Below are positions 42,493 to 53,211 of a DNA stretch of 64,000 bases, piece after piece (position 1 is the stretch's first letter; each line of letters starts with the position of its first letter). Origin of the DNA: Perkinsus olseni. Its lineage: Eukaryota > Perkinsozoa > Perkinsida. The notes beneath the pieces are model-generated. The model saw nothing but the letters and a program-made list of their open reading frames with translations. It searched no databases and was not told where the DNA came from. The DNA lies in the NCBI GenBank assembly GCA_013115125.1, contig JABANN010000033.1:1-64000 (forward strand), read 5' to 3'. Both the position numbers and the translations under genes were made by a program.

Positions 42493-45232
42493 ATGACAAG
42501 GGAAGCCCTTCAGATGGTGCGGCTGCCGCTCCCTGATCTGCCTCACGACCCCTCCGCGATCGGAAGTCTGTTCCAAGCGTCAGGGACTGAGGCGTCGCCT
42601 GTGGGCCTTAGTGATGACAGCGTGGCCAAGGCTCGTGCTAAATTGGACAGGGCGCGGGACGAGATAGATTCTGTCGATATCGCTGAGTGGCGCTCCTTTT
42701 CTAAGAGACTCAATGCGCTAGATGGACTCACGAAGGAAGTGAGACTAAGCGTCTCCGTAGACTACTCACAGCCGTTCCTTAGATACGTTCCCGAGTGGGG
42801 GTCGATGCACCTCTGATTAACAACGCATGGGCCAAGTTCTACGAGGTACTGGCTGCCTTTGGAACGAGGATATTCGGTAGCTGCAAAACAGAGGAGAAAC
42901 TGCGGACCATGCACCTCTGCGAATGCCCTGGTGGATTCCTGGCAGCCCTCAACGTGTATCTGAGTAGGGACAACGCATTCTCTTATTGCAGCGTTGCACG
43001 CCTCGCCTCGGAAGCTCCTTCGTCCGACGGTGGCGTCGGTGTGATTTTCCTTATCAGACATAACTCGGCCGGAGTCCGTGCCGGAGTGGCAGTGGATGGG
43101 GGCGTCCTTGAATCCTTATCATGAGGCCAATGACCTCAATCAGATGGTGGACGATGATGCACTGTATAGACGGACGCAAGATCGCTGGTGGGGTCGTGTC
43201 GCTGGCCTCAACACTCTCACTGCGTCATGGTAGGTGGACCGGCCCAGATGGCTCAGGAGATATCCTCCAGCCGGGTGCTGCTCAAGACCTATGGTAAGAC
43301 CAAGGTCGCCACTTTTGAGGCAGCCCTCGCTGATGAAGGTTCGGGTCTCGGGCCGTCGATGGCAAATGCCAGCTTGTAACTGCGGATGGCAGTATGGACG
43401 TGCAGTACGATCCGAACAAGTAGCGCCGTTAGACGGTCAAGGTATCAGATGCGTCGCGCAGATGCTTTCTCGTCAGGCAAGAGAGCCTCTGCTTGCCGAT
43501 AATATTCCGGGAACTCCTTCTGGCCATCGGCCTTCTGCGTCCTGGTGGCACCTTCGTGATGAAGGCTTATTCTCTGCTGGATGACTCGACGGTAGCGGCC
43601 CTGAGTTTGGCAGGGTCCATGTTCGATGCTGTGGAGGTCGTGAAGCCGGTGGCCAGCAAGCCGGCCAACAGTGAAACGTAGGAGTGCTCTCTTAGGTTTC
43701 AATCATTGGCCTTGCGGCCCCGTTGGCGGTCTCCATCGTACGTTTTGTCAAGTCGTATCTAGAACTTAATATCCCTCGAATAACCCTGCCAGAATCCCCC
43801 TGCAAGGTACTGGGTTTGTCTAGGGTTTCGTGGGCTCACTAAGGACGATGGCGAGTGGCTCAGGCGTGCACTTGCTGTTGAAGGTGGGGTTGACAGGCCT
43901 GAGTGGTGATTATTCTGGACTGGAATTTCTTGTCCTTGGTTCGTTGGCAGATCCGCGGCTCGAGCTGAGATTGCCGGCGACCGCCAGCCAGTGCTCCAGG
44001 GAGTTCGTTCACGCTGCCCGCCAGACTGCAGTGAAGCTGGCTGACAGACAGGCGGAAGCCATCAAGTGCAAACTGTCCAGTTGGCGAGAGAGGGACGACT
44101 CTGATCCACAGCCCTACCCGAAGAAGCGGAAGACCGTCGAGAGTCTCAGCGGCGAGTACGTACGCATACTGATACCAGACGACTTCGATTTCACCTCGGT
44201 GAAGCCACTACTGCCGACTGACGCTGTCGGTCGTCTTGGTGGGGTGGACAGTAGACGAGCTAGTCGTGGTACGGTGGATGATAGGCGGCACGATCACGAG
44301 GAGGATGCGGCGCTCAAAGAGTTGCGAGACAGACTGCCAAACCATGCCACGTTCTGCATGGAGGCGGTCACTGGTCCGGCGAGTGAAGTTCCTCGAGTGG
44401 CTCAGGAAGAGGCAACCGATTGGCCGACGTTCATGCTGACTTCGGAGCAGCTGTCCGGGTGCCCGGGAGCTTACAAAAGAATGACGGGCTTCGCTCAGGA
44501 GAGTAATGCCAAGATCCCGAGCTCTAGTTCTGTTGTCTACAGCCCCTTGGTTTGGAACGCCAGCGAGCTGAAGGCTCTTGTTCGCAAAAGACTGCTGCGT
44601 TTCGAGAAGTTCCCGACAGTCCAACCTCGATCTCCCGGTGATGCTGTGGCGTGTTCCCTCGCAAACAACGAGCGTACCCGAGCTGTCATTTCCGAGCTTC
44701 TCAAAGTACATTCCTGCATCGACCCCGATCACGTGTCAACATGGGACACTCCCATCCACGGTGCCTCAGCAAAGGGAACAGCTGACGTCAGCGTTAAGAC
44801 GCTGGCAGATCGCAGTGCATTGGTCGACCCGTTCTCTCGTCAATTCGACCCGACAACCAGGGCTGAGCTGCTTCAGTCTGCCGTTGCCGGCGTAGAGGCG
44901 TTGACCCCTGGTGGCTCGAGCGTCCTACTGCTGGAGCTGAGTGGGGCTCCTGTGGCGGCGGTATGGCTCGGCAGTCTACTCTTCAGACTCGCCCAACTGT
45001 TTGGCAAACTGAAGTTAGTACAGCCTTGTTCAGGTAGGAGTCCTCTGAGAGCTTCTACACCGTCCGTGGCAACCATGCTTTAGATAACTCTGTCTTGAGA
45101 TGTAGCAGCTGGGTTGTGTGTATCGGACGCCTCAGTGGCGGCAGGTCGAAGTCCAGTCTGAGAGCTCTCCGAGGGGCTGCGGCATCTGGCGATGTATTCA
45201 CGCCTCTGGCTCCGACGACTTGCACACTGTGA
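42493..45232 (+). CDS. CMTR2: CMTR2-like mRNA cap 2'-O-methyltransferase
   Basis: FtsJ/RrmJ-fold enzyme predicted to methylate the 2'-OH of the second cap-proximal nucleotide. It starts MTREALQMVRLPLPDLPHD. After a short intron come INNAWAKFYEVLAAF (first catalytic Lys), MHLCECPGGFLAALN (SAM-binding loop), SLNPYHEANDLNQMVDDD, TADGSMDVQYDPN (catalytic Asp) and GLLRPGGTFVMKAYSLLDD (second Lys). A 417-codon exon then carries a C-terminal second, degenerate methyltransferase fold, with LTPGGSSVLLLELSGAPVAA but no clear catalytic set. This two-domain plan is typical of CMTR2 rather than CMTR1. The tail (SSESFYTVRGNHALDNSVL) continues in another frame after about 45036 and stops at 45230-45232. An unresolved short intron or a frameshift is required there. 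Confidence 0.82.
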
Positions 45233-45396
45233 GGATACTACTCTGCATCAGTGAGTGATTTCGGCTCTTCGGTTCAGATTCGCACCGTTCCGTCAGTGGC
45301 TCGGAGATGTTAACGAGATGTTCATAAGAAGTCAGGTCCGGTAAGTTCCCCTGACAAACAATCCCTTGTGGAATTCTTGGGCCTCGTAGGTACTGG

Positions 45397-46196
45397 TTGG
45401 CCTCACCCATAGAGGCCGACTCGAGGACCGTGGCCTTGAAATTTCTAGCGGAGCGAGGCATCAAGCGTTACACGTTCGAGGGAGCCGCCACGAGGACCGT
45501 TGGTGTATTCTTTGGTACGTTCGACCCAATCCATGAGAACCACTGGGCTATCGTTGAATATGCTCTCTCTAACGAGCTAGTCACTTCGGTGGTGCTGGTC
45601 GCCAATGCCGAGAACAACCCATCGAAGCCCAAGGCCACCGATCTCAAGACCAGACAAAGCCTACTGCGAGAACGTGTCAGAGTATCGGGTATGGAAGATA
45701 GAGTGACAGTCGCCACCGGGTACTCGAGGAACAGCCAGCGCTGGGCGGATCGGGAGGCTCTTGCCCACGCTCTGGTCGGCGACATGGCTGCCGCCACAAC
45801 CGACGTCCTAGTGCCGGTCATCTTGTGTGGAGAGGACTCTTTTATGAAAGCCTTGAAAGGGAGCACCCGAGACAAAACTACCCGTCATTTCATCGGCCTC
45901 GCCGAACTAGACACGAGCATCATAGTATTCCCAAGGTCCCCAAGTGCAGAAGCACTGAAGAACGCGGTAGGCGAGGTTCCGCCGAGGATACGTCGGAGGG
46001 TAAGTTGCCCGCCGTGGCATGTGCTGCTCACCGCTCTGCTCAGGTATCGGTGGCGGAAGGATACTCCGATCCGCATCCAGGGCTCTCTTCCTCCCGAACA
46101 CGAGCTGCCATAGCCGAGTCCTCGGGATTGGAGGCTCCTGGTGTAGACCAATCCCTCCTCGCCTTTATACGTGAACGTAAACTTTATCAACAATAG
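45397..46196 (+). CDS. NMNAT/NadD-like nucleotidyltransferase
   Basis: Cytidylyltransferase-fold enzyme, best matching nicotinamide/nicotinate mononucleotide adenylyltransferases of NAD synthesis. Two exons are clear: up to 45999, and 46044-46196, with a 44-nt intron in phase 0. The nucleotide-binding signature GVFFGTFDPIHENHW (GxFDPxHxxH) lies near the N-terminus and LSSSRTRAAIAES (the ISSTxxR equivalent) near the C-terminus; LVANAENNPSKPK and VILCGEDSF lie between. There is no in-frame ATG at the 5' end of the first exon (the frame opens with TTG at 45397). A short upstream exon is therefore likely, but I could not fix it; an ATG at about 45319 with donor gtaagttcc is one candidate. The exact substrate is inferred. 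Confidence 0.78.
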
Positions 46197-46240
46197 TGTC
46201 GTCAGTGCCCGTCAGTTGAGTTCGTCAATAAGCTCGGAAG

Positions 46241-46880
46241 ATGCACAGATTCGACATATTTAGTAAAAGACTAATGGCTGTCTATGAGGAGTCCCCTGTG
46301 AGACCGAGACGAATCGGTTTGATCTACACGCCGACGCCCACACTTGTGCTAGAGTTCGCAAAACTGAACGGCAGACTGTACCATAGGCGTATGCCGTTGC
46401 CGCGGCTGAGTCCCGTCTCTGACCCGGCTGAAGTTGTTCAAAGGCTTAGAAATAGATTCCAAGATTACCTCCCACAGCACTTGGTGTCAGAAGAGCAGGT
46501 GAGGACACGGCGCTCGTTGTTACACTGCTTACGACGAAGCTTGTGTTCAGTTGCTCGGACTCGTGAAGAGACTGAGAGAACACGCGCCCCGACGGAGTAG
46601 TCAGGAAGCAACGGTTGGGATTACATCCGACACGACAGATTTTAACAAGTTGAATAATGACGAACTTTCGAAAGCGAAGGCCAGAATGGATGTCGCCTTC
46701 GAACAGAACCAAGTGAGATTCGATTGAGCCTCCCACGGGGATGGAGGGTTTCTGAATTAGGTGCATCCCGGTGACCCTGACTTTATCTACGATCTCGAAG
46801 TGTCGTTTGACGGGGGCGCGGGCACTGGGAAGGCTAACGACTGGGATGAGTGGAGCGAAGAGGAGGAAGTGGTGCTGTAA
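46241..46880 (+). CDS. CEP19: Centrosomal protein CEP19
   Basis: Small protein of basal bodies that in animals recruits RABL2 and helps intraflagellar transport start. Exons 46241-46498, 46551-46712 and 46761-46880 sum to 540 nt (179 aa), close to the usual family length. Recognised from the order of motifs: RRIGLIYTPTPTLVLEF, MPLPRLSPVSDP, VVQRLRNRFQDYLP, LLGLVKRL, DFNKLNNDELSKAKARMD, and DPDFIYDLEVSFD near an acidic C-terminus. Introns are 52 and 48 nt and all junctions are phase 0. It begins only 44 bp after the previous stop. Presence implies a flagellated life stage, consistent with zoospores. Confidence 0.88.
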
Positions 46881-46931
46881 CATTCGTGAACGCCAGTCAG
46901 TTGCAAAACTGTTGACTCACCGCGATCCCCC

Positions 46932-47021
46932 CCCCCATCACCCCCATCCAATGTTGAGTTTTCTGTCGTAGAACTCGTGGATGCTGGGGAGATTCTCAAC
47001 ATTGGACAGGGGGTGAGGGGG
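46932..47021. repeat. Inverted repeat between CEP19 and tRNA-His
   Basis: Left arm 46932-46958 (C-rich, ending catccaatgttgag) pairs with 46995-47021 (ctcaacattggacaggggg...) with one or two mismatches and a 36-nt loop. It would form a stable cruciform or RNA hairpin. It lies 92 bp from the tRNA gene and on the 3' side of CEP19. Confidence 0.85.
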
Positions 47022-47108
47022 AGAGACGACAATGGTGGCAATGAAGCACGCCCACTGACGTACTGACTTATGAAATTGACTGGCCTTGCGTTGGACGTTA
47101 AATGCTGC

Positions 47109-47112
47109 AAAA
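47109..47112 (-). terminator. RNA polymerase III T-run after tRNA-His
   Basis: Four A on the plus strand directly abut the 3' end of the tRNA gene, giving TTTT on the transcribed minus strand, the minimal Pol III terminator. Confidence 0.7.
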
Positions 47113-47183
47113 GTCGCTACCCGGATTTGAACCGGGGTTGTCACGGCCACAACGTGACGTCCTAACCACTAGACGATAGCGAC
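47113..47183 (-). tRNA. tRNA-His (GUG)
   Basis: 71-nt cloverleaf on the minus strand. The acceptor stem is gtcgcta/tagcgac (7 bp). The D-arm has gtc/gac and tagtggttag, matching the A box. The anticodon arm tcacg-ttGTGgc-cgtga gives anticodon GTG (His). The T-arm is cccgg-ttcaaat-ccggg, matching the B box. There is no encoded CCA and no intron. The G at position -1 is not encoded (the base there is A on the minus strand), as usual for eukaryotes that add it by Thg1. Confidence 0.95.
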
Positions 47184-47652
47184 TTAACATCGATGTCTAG
47201 GGAGCGGCTTAGTCCGATCACGTGGGATATAGGAAAGCATTAACACCCACTGCTTCGGAAACTCAAGTTAGATTACGTATCAGATGCGCAACCATCCCTA
47301 GCAGAAAGAATCCTCCATACGGAAAATCCTATCAACCGAACACATTTGCAATACTGTTACAGTATCACTGTGAAATCAACAAAATACTATATTCGTGCCG
47401 GTTGGGACTGGGACTAGACACAACTCGCGAGAAATGACAGAAACTCAGCATTTGAAGGAACATGTTCATTTTTTAGTAGTGGCACGTTGCTGTTCCGGTA
47501 TCGGATGAATCTCGCTAGTGTAAGGCAGGCCCGTATTGGGGGGAGACGGTCGATGCCGAGACTGGCGATGATCTCTAACGGCACTGTCCTCCATCGCCTT
47601 GTCGTGAATGTAACTGAGCAGCGAAACCTCAGCCACCATCAACTTCCGAGTC
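47184..47652. other. Intergenic region, tRNA-His to RAP gene
   Basis: About 470 bp; no gene seen. It contains the tRNA upstream flank and the 3' flank of the minus-strand RAP gene. Confidence 0.5.
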
Positions 47653-49674
47653 TTACCCCAATTTTGTTCGCAACACAACGACTTGCTCGTCCTTCTGATC
47701 ATCCGTGAGCTTACTCCAGAAACAATCATGTACCACTACTGAGTAGATGCCGAAATGCCGCATCAGCCGCAGTTTATGGGCCACTACGCCCGACACCTGG
47801 AACCTCAGCATACACTGTAGAAGCACATCCTGAAAGATCTCCCTCTCACTTTCGGAGCATCAGGGGCGATAGGGTGCAGGTAGTCGTACTCGAAAGCTAT
47901 GCCCGGGTTCAATTTATGCCCAGCGAAGATCGTATGCTGCTCGTCGTCTGACAGGCGAACACTGAGAGAATGTGCCGGCGGCAGAATGACAGCACCTGGG
48001 CGTCCAACACTGCAGTTGATGAGAGCCTGAGTGTTGGTACGCTTGAAAGCTGCATCAACATCAAGCTGGAGCCTCTCCGACCCTTGCGGTTGGGCCGGTA
48101 GTAATATCTACTAATCTCATCCCCAGCAGTGCCTCCCGAAGTTCCTACGTTTCGAAGCCATGTAGTGTGGAGTTTCAGCTGAACCTCCATCGGCACCGCC
48201 TTCTTCGCTGGGATTTCCACCTCGGGTTTCTCAACGTCCAGCGAGTACAGAGTCATATAGAGATGGTACCCAGCCCAGCCTACGCAACAGATGCCGAATC
48301 TGGGGAGCGCTCCACTCACCCATGCCGTCAGCAATTTTCTCGCTGGTAATGCCACTGCAGGCGTTAGCCAGGAACACCGGTAGAACGAACTCGCCTGAGG
48401 GGCCTCGAAGGTCGTACCTGGTCAATCGATCTCACCGGGATGGAGAATATCCGCCTGCCTACATCCCGTGAAGAGTCATAGCGTAAGCCAGCTGCGCCCA
48501 GTCGTTGATGGAGCCCGCCTCGGGTATATTCCCATACCGTACAAAGGCCTCGGTGATGACTCGCTCTAGTAGGCCGCTGAAGTCCTTGTTATAACACTCA
48601 TAAACCACCATCAACTCTTTCGAATCTGAACTTCCGGGCCCTCCTCAGCCACATACCCTCAGCAATGATACGTCTCTTGCCATCCCCTCCTCTGAAGGAG
48701 TTGAACCGATTCCCCCCCTGGTTGTCGCCGAGGCCGAGCACCGCCATACTGTGCGCTGCATTGGCCAACGCCTCCAAACGATACTGCGATACGTTACCTG
48801 CTGCCGACAAAATCGAAGGGAAGCCAACGGATTGGACTAACTCTCAATTCCCTGTAGTATGATAGGCACTAGGGCAGGAGGCCGATAGTGGAGGCAGGCC
48901 AAGGCATAGAGAAGACCCAGGTGGTCACGGGGACGGATCTGAAGCGACAATGGACAACCTTCCGGTGGAGAGTGCCGGTCTGAAGTAAGGTGTACCTTAT
49001 CAGCTTCACTGACGAGATCAGACGCGAGGAAGCGGAACATCTTTGTCGAAGTTAAGGTCTGACGATCTCGTACGGACCAGAAGGAGTGCCAATCGAAGCA
49101 ATAACCAAGGCATATCATACACCTAGGCCATACCCCTGCCGCTCCCTACAGGCTGTCGTTACTACCGGACGAGGAACTCCATAGAAGGATAGTCCTCCCG
49201 CTTTTGGTACTGCTTGTAAAGTCCAAGTACCTGTTGGCTACAACGTGCTTGGCAGGAGTCAGGCATGCTAGTAGTACTCGGGCTGGGTTGCCGCCCTTCC
49301 GCATGGCCTTATGCAGACGTTTGAGGAAGAACTCGGACATACCCCCGGGAGGTATCATCTGGTAAATCCTGACGGAAATCATAGTAGAAGAAGTATTGCG
49401 GCGGCGCTACCGCGTCAAGTCCATTTTCTTGAGCTCCTTCGGCAGCATCGTGTCGAGAACCGACTGCTGCGTCATGTTGGTACGAGGCGCGACGTACGGG
49501 CCCGAAAGACCTGACCGCCGTGGCATTTATGCTCGAGGAGATCCTCCCCGGAGGAGTACCCGCCAACTGAGTCGGATCCTTCGGTTCGACATAGCCGTAG
49601 TGCCGAACTGATGTACGAAGATACGGAGCAGCCTGCAGTTGGCACCTTAGGTTGGTGCGTGCAGGTCTCCACAT
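47653..49674 (-). CDS. Mitochondrial RAP-domain RNA-binding protein
   Basis: ATG 49674 starts MWRPARTNLRCQLQAAPYL, rich in Arg/Leu and lacking acidic residues, typical of a mitochondrial presequence. The middle consists of helical pairs with the consensus of alveolate FASTK/OPR-like repeats (SQYRLEALANAAHSMAVLGL; LLERVITEAFVRYG; DWAQLAYAMTLHG; HLGLLYALACLHYRP). The C-terminus holds a RAP domain: KLRLMRHFGIYSVVVHDCFW then SKLTDDQKDEQVVVLRTKL, with the stop at 47653-47655. Such proteins bind organellar RNA and stabilise fragmented mitochondrial rRNAs in related parasites. Several introns were inferred but not all resolved. Confidence 0.75.
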
Positions 49675-49862
49675 AGATAAGGACAAGCTAGGCTGACGAA
49701 CCGTCTTTCCTGTAGCCCCCCGGTTAATGATGACTGACTCGAGCACGACTCGTGATATATGCTACACGAAACGGTGCAACTGGACAGCTGTGATGTATGC
49801 TAGGCTTTACAAGCAACAAAATTACAGGCGGCGTCATCAAGCGTAGGCCAGAAACGAGGAAA

Positions 49863-51402
49863 TCATAACTCAGTCGAGAAGTTGAACGCAGCGGACGACG
49901 CGCTCATATCGGTCAGGTCACCGTTGGTGACGAAGTACTTTTCGTACAGCACCTGGGCTATCCTGTACCATGCAAATAAGACGGCGATGAAGCAGATGAC
50001 CTGATGGGAGGGAAAGCATCCGACCCAGGTTCGATCCCACCAGGCGGCAAATGCTCGTTGCTCGGTGAACCAGACGAGTTCGCTCCCACCAGTATTACAA
50101 TTGGGATGAAGAAGAGATACAGCCACCGTGGGAAAGGCGCTTCATTTTGCTTGTCCATGAAAGCCTTGCGTTCCGAACAGTCCTTCTCGAGGAAGTACCT
50201 GTGGCAAGGTGAGGATAACGCAACTAAGCACTCACCGCTGGACCTACTCAGGGAAGCAGATCTCGCCGAAAAGATCTGCCGTACCAGGGGATGCTGTTAC
50301 CGATACTGCCTGCGAATGAACGACAATGCCAACAGGGCAGTTTTACGGAGGAGGAGTATCACCACAAAGGAGAGGACACAGCCGGCCTCTCGGAAAGGGG
50401 AATTGGTATCTTCCGCCGAGGTTGCTCCATTAAGATCAATATCCAACTTGACCTCCACATCGCCTTTTTCGTTCGTCTGCAACAAGAGGCCAATAAATTT
50501 TCACTGCCACGCAAGGGACGTTGTGAGGTAGCTTTTTTGAGCAATAGACTTAGTCTCCCTTCTATGCCAGTAGACTTGTATTACCTCCTTCATAAACTTC
50601 TCCCACTCGTCAGTGTGCCCGGCGTTCTTCCTCTCAAGCATGTGACGGAACCGCTGCATTTTCCGATCCTGCAAGCCCTTCGAAACCGATGCCTTGATGG
50701 CGTTGATGAACCCTTGGAGATCAGTACCTAGTCCCGGATGCAAAGGCAGGGAATTGAACCTGCGGCCTACCAACATCAGCGATCTCTCCATCGTAGAAGA
50801 GCTCGAGGCGGACACCATCCTCGCTGTCCTGGACACGCATGAGCCGGACGTCGGCCAAGACGAAATCGTGGTTGTTGAACTCGAAAGTCATTCGCGGCTT
50901 CGCATCCTCATAAATCGGGCAGCCGGCAGCCGACCTGAACCATCATTTCCCCAGATCTCGCTCCGCTGTACAACCATTCGGTAAAAATGTAATTGTTGCC
51001 GATGAAGATGTTACACGGTGAGCAGTAGCCCTATTACTTCCACTTGGCAAGGGACTGCTCCTTTGGGGAGGCCCCTTCTGCTGCTTCATAAACCTTCGGC
51101 ACAAAGCTGGACGAGTGAGGGTTCGCGGTCTCGAGGGAAGCCATCCGGGAATATGATACCAACTAAGCCCGAGGCGTTGGATTGACTCATCAATAGTCAA
51201 TCCTGCGATCATGTAAACATGGTGATATGAGCGGCCGACCAACCCATGAAAATAGACGATAAACCGCAACAATGTACATCGCTCCGCTGCAAGCTTTTCT
51301 CGCCCGCCACCATCGGCTGTTTCTTTCAAGAAGCCGAAGGTGTTCGCGAAAGCCGTGGCCGCGGTACCGGCTATAGAAGCACTGAGATGGTGTCGGAAAC
51401 AC
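49863..51402 (-). CDS. Membrane protein of unknown function
   Basis: Multi-exon gene; I do not recognise the family. The C-terminal exon encodes a hydrophobic pair split by an intron (PRWLYLFFIPIVI then VICFIAVLFAWYRIAQVL), followed by EKYFVTNGDLTDMSAS and the stop at 49863. Upstream, KGFINAIK-type and basic helical sequence (GLQDRKMQRFRHMLERKNAG; EWEKFMKEV) follows a beta-rich module (FNNHDFVLADVRLMRVQDSE; VRLELFYDGEIADVG). An N-part carries NNYIFTEWLYSGARSG. This suggests a single-span or hairpin membrane anchor with a large soluble domain. A mitochondrial or ER location is possible. The 5' end is uncertain. Confidence 0.5.
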
Positions 51403-51727
51403 CCCCCTCCCAGCGACCCAACTCTCTATTCACAGGTGTAGTACTTAGGCCTACAGACTGGCTCTAGTAACCTCTCTCGTTCCTTTTCTGCATGCGCTTT
51501 GGTCTTAGCCTGGCTCTCACAACTGCTATATTGAACGGTGGGCAGTAGGTCGTGATTGAGGTAGACTATTCTAATTCAGCATCATTGGCCCGTCTCAAAT
51601 TCGTCCCGAGTCTTTCTGCGTTGTCTACTAGCTTGTGTCGCGTATTCGGTTTTGGCTCCCTCCCGAAGGCGTGTCTTGCTGCTGCTGCTGTTGCAGTTGA
51701 TGTGATAAAGGCCATCGACCTTACTAT
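51403..51727. other. Divergent spacer
   Basis: 325 bp between the minus-strand membrane-protein gene and the plus-strand hypothetical gene; no gene seen. Confidence 0.45.
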
Positions 51728-53211
51728 ATGACTCTGGTCGTTGCAAGCCCCCGCAATACTACTCATAGTACTACTGGTAAGCCTGATGCTGGCGAAGCCG
51801 TGACCTCTGTTCACCTCCCGGGTAGCATGGGTGTGCCCTTCCCGAGCCATGTTCAGCTGACTGGTGCCACTGGTCGCTATGCTGATGATGTCAACGGAGG
51901 CTATGCCCTGCAGCCTTCCTGCGAGGGTAACCTCGACAAGAAGTGGCAATTCTGCTACTCCAAAACTGACTCGAAAACGTCCGAAGGGGTCAAGAGAATT
52001 ATGTGCTACGGTGAGGGTCTACCTGAGCTAGGAAGCACCGAAACTGCCAAGGGGCTGGCGGGTTGGGTGGTGGGCCTGCTGAACGATGGCTCTGAAGGCG
52101 GTAGTCTATTTGTCGTGGCTCGGTGCGTGAAACCTGTGAACGACTCTGATTCTGGATTTAGATGGGAAATTAGAGACAAGAATGGCAAGTTCAATTCCAT
52201 TGAGACTATGGACGCCCGTTTAGTAATGGCTTCCTCCTCTACCATCCCAACAGCAGCTGCCGCCGTCGACTCTGCCGGATCACCGACAGCAGTCCAAGAT
52301 GCCACCGCCTTGATTAAGAAGCAACTACACATCGGCAGCCCAAGGAAGCCCGAAGAAGAAGCCCCAACGAAGCAACAACAGAAGATTGCTCTCACCAATC
52401 TCCTCGCTCATGCCCAAGCACAGATGGAAGCCGCTACCACCAGTAGTGGTGGTATTTTAACCCATCAGCCGTCTAATAGCGAGAGTAGCGATAAGTCCTC
52501 AAAGTAAGTCCAGAGCTTTGCTGTCTGTCGCCGGTATTGCAATTGTAGGCGTTTATTGTCAGGCACTCGTCTAAGGGGAAGTCTCGTCATCCCACAACGC
52601 CATTGTCCGCCAATGCACCTGCCTTTGTCCCTCGTCATTCTTCGTTGTCGGCTACTGCGCCACCTTTCGTACCGCACCAGAAGCAACAGCAGAAGTCTGC
52701 TCAATCTCCGATTCAGTCCAAGTCCTTTGGCTCTAATACTAGCAGTATCGAGCAGCTCTTCAGAAATGCCCATCTGCAACAAGGAGTACGTGTCAATGCA
52801 CAACTTCGTAAAGTCAGTTGGAACTTGGGTGCCGTCCGTGATCAATTGAAGACCATTGCTCCTGGTGAAGGCTTGGTCAGTGCCACCTTCCGGTTGCCTC
52901 TTGATGACTTTACTCCTGGCCCCCCGATGAAGTTCAAGTTCTTCCCCTTCGGCATCTCTGGCAAATCAGCTCCTGGATGCGTTGCTTTCGAATTGGACTG
53001 CCCACAGGGAGCTCGCATGAAGTTCCGAATCAGTATTGGTGACCTAAGTAGCGGTACTAAGGTCCTTATGGGTAACGCGTTCTATGTCGACTTTGATGCA
53101 GCTAAGCTAAATACAGATAAGGGTGACGCCTCTCAAGACAGTGGTGTGGTACAGGCGATCAAGTTCGACGAACTGGTTGTCTCGTTAGAGCTATTGGACT
53201 GGCTCCAGTAG
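51728..53211 (+). CDS. Hypothetical two-exon protein
   Basis: Exons 51728-52503 and 52563-53211, with a 59-nt GT-AG intron, total 1425 nt (474 aa) with no frame breaks. There is no recognised family. The N-half (about 1-160) looks globular (HLPGSMGVPFPSHVQLTG; KWQFCYSKTDSK; GWVVGLLNDGSEGGSLFVV; DSGFRWEIRDKNGKF). The middle is a disordered A/T/S/Q-rich region (QQQKIALTNLLAHAQAQME; FVPRHSSLSATAPPFV). The C-half (about 320-474) is a second globular domain, with APGEGLVSATFRLPLDDF, FKFFPFGISGKSAPGCVAFE and ARMKFRISIGDLSSG. The C-half pattern resembles a beta-sandwich ligand-binding domain. No signal peptide or membrane segment is seen, so it is probably cytosolic. Confidence 0.75.

Noticed and set aside
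50735-50790. B-box-like ggttcaattcc on the minus strand, resembling a tRNA
   Set aside because: It falls in an intron of the membrane-protein gene; no A-box at the right distance and no pairing stems were found.
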